Positions 43,201-51,943 of a DNA stretch of 64,000 bases are shown one piece after another (within the stretch, counting starts at the first letter, position 1; each line of letters opens with the position of its first letter). Under the pieces are notes generated by a model, which had not been told where the DNA came from, did no database searches, and was given only the letters and a program-made list of their open reading frames with translations. The translations under genes and the position numbers were made by a program. Source of the stretch: JANPCX01 sp050916095 (GTDB taxonomy: Bacteria > Pseudomonadota > Gammaproteobacteria > Burkholderiales > Burkholderiaceae_C). The DNA lies in assembly GCA_050916095.1 (NCBI GenBank), contig CP050901.1:3100001-3164000 (forward strand). The letters run 5' to 3'.

Positions 43201-45350
43201 AGGTTCGTTTGGTCGACTTGTTCAGCGGCCCGGTGAGCTTGGATGCGAATGGTGAAGCCACCATCCCTATGCTGCTGCCCGACTTCAATGGCACCCTGCG
43301 CCTGATGGCCGTGGCCAGCACCGACACCAGCTACGCCAGCACACAAGCCGAGATGCAAGTGGCTGCCCCGCTGGTGGCCGAATTGTCCATGCCGCGTTTC
43401 ATTTCCCCTGGCGACAGTGCCACCATTGCACTGGATGTGACCAACCTGTCAGGCAGTGCGCAAACTGTCAGCGTGAAGATAGACGCGGAATCACCTTTGA
43501 AGATCACAGGTACGCCCGCTCCAGTGAAACTCGCCGACAAAGAACGCACTGTGCTGCGTTTGCAGGCGCAGGCCTTGGATGCGGAGGGCTTGGCACCGAT
43601 CAAGTTGACCGTGACCGCTGGTGCGTTGAAGGTCGTGCGGACAGCGGCTCTTCAAGTTCAGCCCGCCACACCCCAAGTTCGTGAAGTGCGCCGCGTGCGC
43701 ATCGAGCCGGGCAGCAGCTACAAGCTGGATCCGCTTATGGCCGACGGACTGTGGGCAGGCTCGGCCACGGTGGAGGTGAGTGTGTCCAACAAGCCGCCCA
43801 TCGATGTACGCAATGTGGTGCAAGGCCTCTTGATGTACCCCTATGGCTGTTTGGAACAAACCACCAGCAGCGCCTACCCCTTGGTCTTCATTGATGAAGC
43901 CGGGGCCAAGGCCTACAAGATGACACCGCTGTCACGCGAAGAACGGGCCAAACGTTTGGATGTGGCTTTTGGCCGCCTGGCCGGCATGCAGCAGCAAAAC
44001 GGTGGCTTCGGCTTGTGGGCGGCGAGCAACCCCTACGAGGCGTGGTTGAGCGCCTACGTGACCGGCTTTTTGCAAGACGCCAAAGATGCAGGGTTTGCTG
44101 TGCCCGAGACCCTGCACCAACGTGCCATGGCCTCGCTGCTGGAGCAATTCCAAAAAGCACCGGGTTACCAAAGCCAACCGCCCAAAGAGCCGCGCCGCGA
44201 TACGAACGGCCGACTCAGCGACTACCGTGAGATCGAATCCATCCGCATGGCCCACCAGCGTTTTGCAGAAGGCGTGCATGCGGGTTACATCCTGGCCCGT
44301 GAGCAGAAAGCACCGTTGGCCACGCTGCGCACGCTGCACGACAGCCACCGACAAAACGCACGCTCGCCGCTGGCCTTGATCCACCTCAGCCTGGCACTGA
44401 AGTTGATGGGCGATGAAGCCCGCAGCCAAGTGGCCTTGGACGATGCGATGAAACTGCCCTGGGGCATACAACCTGCGGTGGCCGACAACCCTTATTGGGG
44501 CGAGTGGCTGGGCGACTACGGCTCGCGCATCCGCGACCAGGCCTTGGCTTATGCCCTGATGCAACGCCACCAACTCAAGCACCCACGGCGAGAGAATTTG
44601 ATGGGGGACTTGGCCAATGATTTCAACAACCGCCAGTACTTCTCCACCCAAGAGCGTTTGGCCCTGTTCTTGGCCGCCAGGGCGGCTGGCGGTGACGCCG
44701 GCGATCAAGCCTGGCGGGCCGCGCTGACCTCGGCCGACAAAACGGAGCAGCTCAGCAGCAAAGAGACGGAACAACGGTCGGTGGGCGTTGCGGCACTCAA
44801 ACGCGGCGCCAGCATTGCCAACCAAAGCGAAACACCGCTCTTCGTCGAAGTGGCGGTGCAGGGTTACCCGGTGAAGCCCTTGCCCCCGAAAGACGACCGC
44901 ATCAACATCGAACGCTCGTGGTGGACAGTGAACGGCGACGCCGTGAACAAACGCCAGTTTGAAACCGGCGAGATGCTCATTGTTCGCCTGCGTGTGCAAA
45001 GCAAACAGCGCATCAAAGACGGCCTCATCGTGGACCGCATTCCGGCAGGCATGGAAATCGAAAACCTCAACCTGAGCCAGGGCGTGCAGGCCAGCGAGTT
45101 CACGGTGGAAAAGGTCAATGTGGCCCAAGCGATGGAAGACAAACGCATCCACCACCGCGAATTCCGCGACGACCGTTTCGTGGTCGCAGCTGATTTCGAT
45201 GGCAAGAAGCTGGATGTTTTCTACGTGCTGCGTGTGGTCACACCGGGCAAGTTTGTGGTGCCTGCGCCGTTTGCGGAGGACATGTACCGGCCAGAGCTGC
45301 GTGGGGTGGGCAAGGGAGAGGCTGATGTCACGGTGGTGAGTCCGCGGTAG
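40299..45350 (+). CDS. yfhM: Bacterial alpha-2-macroglobulin lipoprotein (YfhM-like)
   Basis: 1683 residues. A periplasmic protease trap anchored as a lipoprotein; it begins MNARTTIRQATVAILSSLLL and has the lipobox LLTGC. Ordered features: several macroglobulin (MG) beta domains, an alpha-2-macroglobulin core (GDSATIALDVTNLSGSAQ), the thioester motif YGCLEQTTS with Cys1184, an alpha-alpha barrel (AKRLDVAFGRLAGMQQQNGGFGLW), and a C-terminal receptor-like domain. The Cys-x-x-Gln thioester should capture attacking proteases. pbpC follows two positions downstream, the classical pairing in which the trap and a peptidoglycan synthase act in envelope defence. Confidence 0.96.
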   Translation: MNARTTIRQATVAILSSLLLLTGCGPKTDSDASSNNRAEVGSATAFSLADCKARLLDGSPAVALMFTQPLARSQDWGKLLQAKEGDKLVSNRWVLSDNPRVLMLANATPDSQYQVQLSADVASKSGQKLDTAQNCKVKAEAMPESFYFASKGVVLPAGQNGGLPVVTVNTPEVDMQFLRINADALPRFLEQVGGRREPQADNTDGGYEGDDYYDDNQRKLKGTISGYQLDALREMATSVYLGRFATDDRKNRRNVSFLPVEQIKELQEPGVYVAVMNPPGRFGWDFQVTYFYVTDIGLHVRRHAAQTDVFTTSLKKGEALRSIEVSLIDDAGKVLAQAKTDAEGHAVFAGNTDKARALLARRGKEISVIALRDPALDLSEFDIGGHPSRNLKLFVYAGRDLYRPGENFTVSVLARDADGKPLQGTQQNSASAAPLTLVLKKPDGSQASTQLVRPHEKNKGYFQASLTLPANAPTGRWLLEAKTDPGAKRADAQWAFSVEEFLPERMKVLLSAPEVALQGKTPLAVDVQGDYLYGAPATGNRLLGSVTTERQRFPVAKNWPGFIFGDVADDNSRKRQDLSEEVLDETGKTTVSIPVDLAERNSPMTVRASFSLLETGGRPVVRSIERTWWPVPEMVGVRPLFERDVAQEGGLAEFELTRVNAQGQFSAGKDISIRLVREERQWYWRYDDGRGWNSGYTEQEELIEARTLSLSARSKLSLPVKWGRYRLEITDPQTQHTSRYRFYAGWGAQDADDVGNRPDRVQLKLEGAPFKGGDKAKLTITPPHDGEALLTVEGDRVLYQKRLSVRSSGTVVELPVDATWQRHDLYVSVVAFRPGSQGDRVTPARALGLVHLPLAREDRKLKLALTAPAKALPEQTVPVKVKLLDAAGKPLAASSKAIVTVSAVDVGILNITNYPTPSPTDFFFGKHRYGADLLDHYGKLIEAMEGNMAKQRFGGDAGMRDTQSLPRKVRLVDLFSGPVSLDANGEATIPMLLPDFNGTLRLMAVASTDTSYASTQAEMQVAAPLVAELSMPRFISPGDSATIALDVTNLSGSAQTVSVKIDAESPLKITGTPAPVKLADKERTVLRLQAQALDAEGLAPIKLTVTAGALKVVRTAALQVQPATPQVREVRRVRIEPGSSYKLDPLMADGLWAGSATVEVSVSNKPPIDVRNVVQGLLMYPYGCLEQTTSSAYPLVFIDEAGAKAYKMTPLSREERAKRLDVAFGRLAGMQQQNGGFGLWAASNPYEAWLSAYVTGFLQDAKDAGFAVPETLHQRAMASLLEQFQKAPGYQSQPPKEPRRDTNGRLSDYREIESIRMAHQRFAEGVHAGYILAREQKAPLATLRTLHDSHRQNARSPLALIHLSLALKLMGDEARSQVALDDAMKLPWGIQPAVADNPYWGEWLGDYGSRIRDQALAYALMQRHQLKHPRRENLMGDLANDFNNRQYFSTQERLALFLAARAAGGDAGDQAWRAALTSADKTEQLSSKETEQRSVGVAALKRGASIANQSETPLFVEVAVQGYPVKPLPPKDDRINIERSWWTVNGDAVNKRQFETGEMLIVRLRVQSKQRIKDGLIVDRIPAGMEIENLNLSQGVQASEFTVEKVNVAQAMEDKRIHHREFRDDRFVVAADFDGKKLDVFYVLRVVTPGKFVVPAPFAEDMYRPELRGVGKGEADVTVVSPR

Positions 45351-45382
45351 GACTCATCGCTTCTGTTTTTCGCAAAGAAAGA

Positions 45383-45874
45383 ATGGGACAGCGAAAAGTG
45401 AAGCTACCGCTGCCAATCAGATGGGCGATTGCGGTCAGCACCTTGTTCTTGCTGTTTTGGCTTGTACCAGGACTGATGTTCTGGATGCTCATGCACGAAC
45501 ACAGCGCTGACGAGGTAGCACGGATGCCTTCACCGAATGAAATGGTGGACGCTGTGGTGATCGAAACCAATGGTGGGGCAACGACCTCCTACGGCTATGA
45601 GGTTTACCTCACGGCACCGAAAAAAAAAGTGAAGGGTCAACCTGTGGCGAGCCTGTATGGCGCGACTCGCAGTGACAAGGCATGGGGTATCAATTTGCAA
45701 TGGGTTTCCTCCGAAAAACTCAGTGTTCAATATCTCAGCGCCAAGTCAACGCAACTGAATGAACCCAACGCTGCCATCGGAACCCAACAGGTTCATGTCG
45801 TACTGGAGTCCAACCGTCCCGACCCGAATGCGCCGCAAGGCAGCATGCTCGACAACATTCGGAAGAATCCATGA
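45383..45874 (+). CDS. Hypothetical single-pass membrane protein
   Basis: 163 residues. One strong hydrophobic segment (about 14-37; WAIAVSTLFLLFWLVPGLMFWML) following a short basic N-terminus. The rest is a polar domain with no motif I recognise (VDAVVIETNGGATTSYGYEVYLTAPKKK). It resembles small membrane proteins seen only in related genera. It sits between yfhM and pbpC, 32 bp after yfhM, so a link with envelope defence is possible but unproven. Confidence 0.7.
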   Translation: MGQRKVKLPLPIRWAIAVSTLFLLFWLVPGLMFWMLMHEHSADEVARMPSPNEMVDAVVIETNGGATTSYGYEVYLTAPKKKVKGQPVASLYGATRSDKAWGINLQWVSSEKLSVQYLSAKSTQLNEPNAAIGTQQVHVVLESNRPDPNAPQGSMLDNIRKNP

Positions 45875-45929
45875 GTTCGATGTTGGAAAAGGTGGTGCGA
45901 TGTTTGGCGCAGCCAAACGAGCCGTCCGC

Positions 45930-46145
45930 TGGTGTTGGCTCTTGGGGTCCCCGTGGGAGGCGTCGAGCAGCGCAGGACAAGACGGAAAAAGAAGTTCAGA
46001 TGTTTGAGCCCGCAGGGCGAGTTTCTGAACTTCCCGGCTTGTCCGAGCAGCGCAGAGCAGTCCCGGTACTCCGGGACCGCCGGATTCGGGGTGCCTTTTT
46101 CTTTGCTTACTTTCTTTTGGGCAAGCAAAAGAAAGTGAGTGCGCT
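45930..46145. repeat. Non-coding repeat-like block before pbpC
   Basis: The 334-bp gap 45875-46208 has an open frame without protein character. It ends in a palindrome, CTTACTTTCTTTTG/CAAAAGAAAGTGAG (about 46104-46137), around GGCAAG. The AAGTTCAGATGTTTGAGC-type leader before it looks like a dispersed repeat typical of Comamonadaceae intergenic regions. That resemblance is from memory and unverified. Confidence 0.55.
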
Positions 46146-46208
46146 GTCGGGCGCATATCCCGACGCGGTGCAACGCAACAAGAAACCCGCCAACAACGAG
46201 GCCACATC

Positions 46209-48695
46209 GTGACCTCAAAACTCAAACGCCTAGCCCTCGCAATCGCCGGCGTCCTCGCCATCGTCGTCGCCCTCGACTGGGCCTACCCACTTCCACCAGA
46301 AGCCCGGCCGCAGGCCACCACCCCCGCCACCCTGGTCGTCACCGCCGAAGACGGCACCCCCTTGCGCACCTGGCCGGGCCAGGACGGCGCGCTGCGCCAG
46401 CCCATCACCTTGGACGAGGTGTCGCCCCACTACCTGCAAGCCCTGCTCACCTACGAAGACCGTTGGTTTCGCTGGCACCCTGGGGTGAATCCCTTGGCCC
46501 TGGGCCGGGCGGCCCGGCAGTGGGCCAGCGAAGGGCGTGTGGTGTCGGGCGGCTCCACACTGACGATGCAGGTGGCGCGGGTGCTTGATCCACCGGCCCC
46601 ATCACGCAGCCTGTTCACCAAAACCAAACAAATCGCACGAGCCATTCAACTGGAAATGCATTTAAGTAAAGACGAGATCCTGACTCTTTATTTGAACCAC
46701 GCGCCTATGGGCGGTCAAGTCGAAGGCGTGGAGATGGCCAGCCACGCTTACTTGGGCAAGTCGGCACGTGATTTGAGTCCCGCCGAAGCGGCCCTCTTGG
46801 TGGCACTGCCCCAAACCCCGTCACGCCTGCGCCCGGACCGAGCACCCGGGGCCGCGCAAATCGCGCGAGACAAGGTGCTCACACGTTTGCACACCTTGGG
46901 TGTGTGGGATGCGGCTGTGGTCAACGATGCCAAGTTGGAGCGTGTCTTTGCGCCGCCACTCAAAGCGCGCTGGCTGGCGCCACTGGCGGCGCAGCGGTTG
47001 AAGAGCGAAAGTCTCCATGCACAACGCCGTCATTCCCGGGCAGGCGGGAATCCAGGAGAGGGTTGCACGCAAGACATCACCTCGGCGTCGAGGCACTGCC
47101 TGGATTCCCGCTTGAATTCAAAACCACGCGGGAGTGACGGAGCAAAGCAGAACACCACAAGCGTTCTAAGGTCCACCCTCGATCCCGCCGTGCAAACCCG
47201 CTTGGAGCAAATCCTGCTCGACCGTTTGCCGCGCCTGCCCGATGCCGTGTCGATAGCCGCCCTCGTCGTGGACAACGAGACCCTCGCGGTGCGCGGCTAC
47301 GCAGGCTCGGCTGATTTTTCCGATGCGGCCCGAGCTGCCCATGTGGACATGGTGCGTGCTGTGCGCTCGCCGGGCTCCACGCTCAAGCCTTTTTTGTATG
47401 CGATGGCACTGGACGACGGTTTGATTCACTCCGAGAGCCTGCTCATCGATGCACCACAAAACTTTGGCGGCTACGCGCCAGGAAACTTTCAAGCCGCCTT
47501 CACCGGTCCCGTGAGCGTGAGCGAGGCCTTGCAACGCTCCCTGAATGTGCCCGCTGTGGATTTGTTGGAGCGGCTGGGCCCCGCCCGCTTCAGCGCGCAC
47601 CTGCGCAACGCCGGGCTGAAGCTGCGCCTGCCCCAGGCAGCTGAGCCGAATTTGAGTTTGATTCTGGGGGGCGGCGGCACCACGCTGGAAGAACTGGTTG
47701 GGGCGTACACCGCACTGGCCCGTGGTGGTGTGGCGGGCCAACCGCGCCTGACACCGGACGCACCTTTGATCGAAACCCGGTTGATGAGCGAAGGCGCGGC
47801 CTTCATCGTCCGAGAAATTTTGGAAAACGGTGGCCGCCCCGACGCCCCTTTTCGTGAGACCAACACCCGCGTCGCCTGGAAAACAGGCACCAGCTTTGGC
47901 TTTCGTGATGCCTGGGCCATCGGCGTCACCGACCGCTACACGGTAGGCGTCTGGGTAGGTCGCCCGGACGGCACGCCCAACCCGGGTTACTTCGGTGCCA
48001 ACACCGCCGCACCGCTGGTGAAGGACGTGCTCGCCGCGCTGGCTGCCACCCAAGCCACCACCACCAAGCCGCGCCACCAACCACCCGAAGTCACGGCACA
48101 GGACATCTGCTGGCCATTGGGTTTGGCGGCGTCCCAAACACCCGCTGCACACTGCCGCGAGCGCCGCAGCGCCTGGTTGCTCAACCACACGGCCCCGCCT
48201 ACCTTGCCCGACCGCGTGCGGCCCGGCAGTTTGGTGGAAACCGCTTGGATCACGGCCGACCCAACCCCGAAGCGGGTGCGGGCCGGGTGCGTCAGCGACA
48301 CGCCGCTGCAGTCCCTCACCTATGCACGTTGGCCCGCCTTGTTAGAGCCTTGGGTGGAAGGCGATTGGCGCAGCGAGGTGGAACGTTTGCCACTGGCCAG
48401 CAACTGCAACCCCGGCAGCAACAAACTCAGCGCACAGCGCAGCCTGCGCATCACCGGCATCGAACCCGGCAGCGTCTTGCAAGCGAGCCCCGGTCGAAGC
48501 GTTGTGACCGTGCAGGTACGAGCCATTGGCAGCAAAGAGGCGGTGACGTGGTTGCTCAACGGATTCACGATAGGCCAGAGTCAGGCCGGCCAGGCCCATT
48601 TGAAATTGACTTTGACCGAAGTGGGCCCACAAGCCCTCACGGCATTGGATGCCCAGGGGCGGTATGAACGGGTGGAGTTCCGTGTGAAGCACTGA
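46209..48695 (+). CDS. pbpC: Penicillin-binding protein 1C (bifunctional peptidoglycan synthase)
   Basis: 828 residues. N-terminal membrane helix (about 8-28), glycosyltransferase domain (about 50-225; TYEDRWFRWHPGVNPLALGRAA, GGSTLTMQVARVL, ILTLYLNHAPMGG), then transpeptidase domain (about 320-650) with SxxK at Ser390 (RSPGSTLKPF) and KTGTSFGFRDAWAIG, and a C-terminal BiPBP_C domain. Odd feature: residues about 274-310, between the two catalytic domains, are encoded by a 112-bp REP-like inverted pair (HSRAGGNPG ... CLDSRLNSKPRGSDG). The frame is open throughout. Partner of the alpha-2-macroglobulin gene upstream. Confidence 0.95.
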   Translation: MTSKLKRLALAIAGVLAIVVALDWAYPLPPEARPQATTPATLVVTAEDGTPLRTWPGQDGALRQPITLDEVSPHYLQALLTYEDRWFRWHPGVNPLALGRAARQWASEGRVVSGGSTLTMQVARVLDPPAPSRSLFTKTKQIARAIQLEMHLSKDEILTLYLNHAPMGGQVEGVEMASHAYLGKSARDLSPAEAALLVALPQTPSRLRPDRAPGAAQIARDKVLTRLHTLGVWDAAVVNDAKLERVFAPPLKARWLAPLAAQRLKSESLHAQRRHSRAGGNPGEGCTQDITSASRHCLDSRLNSKPRGSDGAKQNTTSVLRSTLDPAVQTRLEQILLDRLPRLPDAVSIAALVVDNETLAVRGYAGSADFSDAARAAHVDMVRAVRSPGSTLKPFLYAMALDDGLIHSESLLIDAPQNFGGYAPGNFQAAFTGPVSVSEALQRSLNVPAVDLLERLGPARFSAHLRNAGLKLRLPQAAEPNLSLILGGGGTTLEELVGAYTALARGGVAGQPRLTPDAPLIETRLMSEGAAFIVREILENGGRPDAPFRETNTRVAWKTGTSFGFRDAWAIGVTDRYTVGVWVGRPDGTPNPGYFGANTAAPLVKDVLAALAATQATTTKPRHQPPEVTAQDICWPLGLAASQTPAAHCRERRSAWLLNHTAPPTLPDRVRPGSLVETAWITADPTPKRVRAGCVSDTPLQSLTYARWPALLEPWVEGDWRSEVERLPLASNCNPGSNKLSAQRSLRITGIEPGSVLQASPGRSVVTVQVRAIGSKEAVTWLLNGFTIGQSQAGQAHLKLTLTEVGPQALTALDAQGRYERVEFRVKH
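47028..47139. repeat. REP-like inverted pair inside pbpC
   Basis: Left arm CGTCATTCCCGGGCAGGCGG and right arm beginning TGGATTCCCGCTTGA and ending GCGGGAGTGACGG, the right copy being interrupted by about 12 bp. Same family as the pair in btuF at 9701-9800 (CGTCATTCCCGC...GGATTCCCGC...GGGAATGACG). Lies fully within the pbpC reading frame. Confidence 0.9.
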
Positions 48696-48727
48696 ACGCT
48701 CGCAGATGCGGTGTTTTGTTAGCAGCT

Positions 48728-50310
48728 CTAAGCCAGAACAGTTTGTTCTGTGGTGACTGGTGTCACGTTGCTCACTGTGGGACGCGAACGCACGGCCATG
48801 TCGGCTGGCAACTTGATCACCGTCTCGAAAGCTTGGTACCGATCGCCGGAACCCATGGTGACAGCCTCTAGCAAACACAGCTCTATGGATCCACCTTCGC
48901 GCTCTACAAAACTTTTCACGGCATCCATGCCCACCCCGCGTCCAGACACCTCCGTCACCTGTTCCGCCGTCGAGAAGCCGGGATGAAAAATCAGCTGGGC
49001 CAGCTCTGGTGCTGACATCGGTTGATCCTCTGTGATCAGCCCCATGTCAACCGCTTTCTTGCGGATCAAGTTCAGGGCCATCCCTCGCCCATCGTCGCGA
49101 AGTTTTAATTGCAGTTGACTTTGATCCAGAAACAGTTCGAGCTGAATACGGCCTGCGGGGGCTTTCCCTTTGGCTACGCGCTCCGAAGCAGGTTCAATGC
49201 CATGGTCCATTGAGTTGCGATACAGGTGCATGAAGACGTTCTTCAGCAAGTCGACAATCTGGGTACGCAGCACTATGTCGTGGTCTGTGATGGTGATCTC
49301 TGGGGGTGCTTTAGCCAACTCTTTGGCCAGCGACGGCAAGGACTCCACAATGCCCGCCAGAGCTTCCTTGATGCGCACGGTGCCCAGCGTTTGCAGCATT
49401 TTGTGCACCCTTTGGTGCGCTGCGCGCATTTGCGCCATGTCATTGCCACGCACACAGTCGTCCATCGCGTCCAGTGCATCTTGAATATCTTGTTTTTGCA
49501 CCATGAGGTATTTCTCTACACCAGCACGACGCCCTAGCCCTGTTCTGCCCAATTTGACTCTGTTGATGCGTGCGTACTCCTCAATGGCAGCCGATGCGTG
49601 GGCCAGCTCACTGAGCAGCTTGTCTCGGTCCCACACGGCATCGGGGTTTTTGCGCAATTCGTCATAACTTTGTTCTGCCTCGTGCACCATGTTGGTTAAA
49701 TGCAGCAGCCCGTAGGTACGCGCATTGCCTTTGATGGTGTGCATGTTGCGAAACAACTCGGTGATGACATTGACCTCAGGCAGCGCTCCATTAGCAGGCG
49801 CACCGACCGCATCGATAATTTTTTTGTTTTCAGCCAAGAATTCGACTGAGCCTTCAATAAACCCAGTGAACTTCTCTTGGCTGATGGCCAGTATTTGGCC
49901 AATGATGTCGAGTTCGCGTTTTTGCTGGCCCGCCTCTGCGGCCAGGGCTTTGAGCTCGGTCACATCGCGCACGCACAGCATCAGGCGCACCACGGTGTCC
50001 TGATCATCAGTGATGGGCGACCAGCTCAGATCGAGAATCTTTACCTGCCCGCTGGGCATTTTCTTTTCCACTTCGCGCACCAAGAGGTGCTCGTTGAACT
50101 CAAAGTTCATGCAGTCTTCGCCAAGGGTGGAGCTCACCGCCGCTTCGACCTGGGACATGATTTCTGCATTGAAATTGCTGCCTCCAAAGATCAGCTCCAT
50201 CACACCACGCCCGGCAATGTCTTTGGTCTCCAAAATGGTTTCCAGGTAGGCGGAGAACTCGGGGTGTACTTTTTGACCGTCCATGACGGTCAAGATACCT
50301 TGCGGTATGT
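48728..50310 (-). pseudogene. CheA-like Hpt/histidine kinase, N-terminus removed by IS
   Basis: About 520 residues remain. From the IS junction the frame reads YIPQGILTVMDGQKVHPEFS, a segment typical inside PAS-containing hybrid kinases (PQGILTV), not of a start. Then come a linker, an Hpt domain with His in NMHTIKGNARTYGL, and a CheA-like HATPase (LLKNVFMHLYRNSMDHGIEP; LRDDGRGMALNLI; TEVSGRGVGMDAVK). An in-frame stop inside the IS end bars read-through. Translation from a TTG at 50293 or ATG at 50284 could still make the shortened protein. The CheW-like regulatory domain is absent. Confidence 0.85.
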
Positions 50311-51942
50311 AGTCGGCCCTGCAAAATTCATTTCACCCCGCAAGCCATTACTGACGATGGCGTGAATTTCCAACCGAGCAAGTTTTTTGCGCCGAGCCGT
50401 GCCCTGGCTGCCCTGAGTTGACCCCATAAGCTCAGCCCGAGCAGGGTCAACAAAAACGCCTTCGCGTCTTTTGCAGACTTGGCCGCGATAGCCCGCAGCA
50501 GCCAGCGGATGTTGTACCCCGCCGCACAACTCAGTGCGTGCAGCGCATCACCCAACTCGCCTTTGAGCCAACAGCGCTGCATGCCGTGGTCCACCTTGGT
50601 GTGGCCGATCAGCGGCTCGATGGCCTGACGCCGTTTGAGCCACTTGCGTTGCACCTTGGTCAGTGACTTGTACTTGCCACGGTGGATGATCTCCACGTTC
50701 GGGTTGTCCGCGTCCACGCCCCGGAACCCCAAGTCCACGACCACTTGCTTGGGCACACGCCCCAGGTCTTGCATCAGGTTGTTGGTTTGCTCCAGTTGCG
50801 CAGCCAATGTGTGCCCATCAAACGGGTTGCCGGGGAAACTTCTGGCCCCCACCATCAAACCACGCAGGTGCGTGACAGCCAGGCTGACCTTCACACCAAA
50901 CTCATAGGGCTTCCTGGCCTTGCCCTTGCCGATGCACTCCACCTCAGGCGCATGCAGCGCGTACAGCTTGCCCTTGTCGCCTCGCTGTTGCGTGCGGATG
51001 CGTTCGGCCCGCTCCAACCAGGTCTTGAGCGCACTCAGCGCTGTCGGCCCGGGTGCCACCAACACATCAAGCTTGCGCTGCACTTCACGCATCACCACCC
51101 CGAGGATTGTGCGCTGGCGTTTGACGGCTTTCTTCAAACGCTTGAACTGCTTGGCGTGGGCGTAACCCCCGGCCTGGCGTCTGAGCGTTTTGGCTTCAAA
51201 CGCAAATGTCTGCTTCAAACTGATGCCCACTCGTTTGGCAGCATTCACCACTTTGTGCCGCGCAATCTCCAGCAGCCGACTGTCCACCGGGTGGGCGATG
51301 GCCTTCTCCTGCACGGTGGTGTCCACGATCACGCGTTCCAGCTCGCTGGGCTTGATGGCCTTGATCTGCACCGCTGTCTCGATGGTGGCCTTGAGCAACT
51401 GCTCCAGACCTTCTTCGCCCACGGCGCGGCGAAAGCGGCCGATCTGGGTTGGATCGCAGGGCAAGCGTGGTTCGTAATACTCCATGCCGCTGAAGAACTG
51501 CCACACCACGTTCTCGCTCCAGCGCTGAACGAGTTCTTCGTCACTGAGGTTGAAGGAGTTCTTCAGGTACTGCAAGCTGGCCATCAGCCGAATTGACAGG
51601 CGCGGGCGGCCTGCGGGGCTGATGCCGTTGCCAAATTCGACTTCATGCGCTCCCAACAAGTCCGCCGTCACCCGCTTGGAGCCTGGGCGAGCCTGGCGAG
51701 CGAAGTGCGGTGCCAGGGCTTGTTCAATCGCGGCCCAGGGCAGCCGTTTGCTCAAAACCACCAGTGGATGTTTGTGATCGACCATCCCGTCCAGGCGTGC
51801 GCGAAAGAAGTCTGCGGTGGCTGTCATGCAAATCCCCCAGAAAAATTACTCTCCGATAACGATTCCTGAGAGATCCCGTCGTCAGCATTTACCCCATATC
51901 GCCAGCATTCATGCGGGTTGCAGGGGTTTTGCAGGGCCGACT
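50311..51942 (-). mobile_element. Insertion sequence, 1632 bp, copy 2
   Basis: Same element as 34390-36021 in the same orientation; ends AGTCGGCCCTGCAAAA and TTTTGCAGGGCCGACT. Flanks TATGT on the left and ATCAA on the right do not match each other. One end lies in the CheA-like gene, the other two bases before the stop codon of an unrelated membrane-protein gene, so sequence has been lost or rearranged at this site. Confidence 0.95.
50328..51827 (-). CDS. Transposase, DUF772 plus DDE domain, copy 2
   Basis: 499 residues, identical to the product of copy 1 at 34407-35906, with the same Asp/Asp/Glu residues. Intact, so either copy could supply transposase. Identity over the whole length indicates recent duplication. 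Confidence 0.92.
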   Translation of the reverse strand: MTATADFFRARLDGMVDHKHPLVVLSKRLPWAAIEQALAPHFARQARPGSKRVTADLLGAHEVEFGNGISPAGRPRLSIRLMASLQYLKNSFNLSDEELVQRWSENVVWQFFSGMEYYEPRLPCDPTQIGRFRRAVGEEGLEQLLKATIETAVQIKAIKPSELERVIVDTTVQEKAIAHPVDSRLLEIARHKVVNAAKRVGISLKQTFAFEAKTLRRQAGGYAHAKQFKRLKKAVKRQRTILGVVMREVQRKLDVLVAPGPTALSALKTWLERAERIRTQQRGDKGKLYALHAPEVECIGKGKARKPYEFGVKVSLAVTHLRGLMVGARSFPGNPFDGHTLAAQLEQTNNLMQDLGRVPKQVVVDLGFRGVDADNPNVEIIHRGKYKSLTKVQRKWLKRRQAIEPLIGHTKVDHGMQRCWLKGELGDALHALSCAAGYNIRWLLRAIAAKSAKDAKAFLLTLLGLSLWGQLRAARARLGAKNLLGWKFTPSSVMACGVK

Positions 51943-51943
51943 A

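Noticed and set aside
40344..43358. A 1004-codon minus-strand frame opposite yfhM
   Set aside because: It is His/Gln/Val rich without motifs, a shadow of the GC-rich codon pattern of the real alpha-2-macroglobulin gene on the plus strand.
45871..46212. Open frame between the small membrane protein and pbpC as a gene
   Set aside because: The sequence looks like a dispersed non-coding repeat ending in a palindrome; the translation is low in structure.
34390..51942. Canonical composite transposon bounded by the two IS copies
   Set aside because: The outer flanks (CTCAAT and ATCAAT-like) do not form an adjacent direct duplication, so movement as a unit is not supported, only possible recombination.
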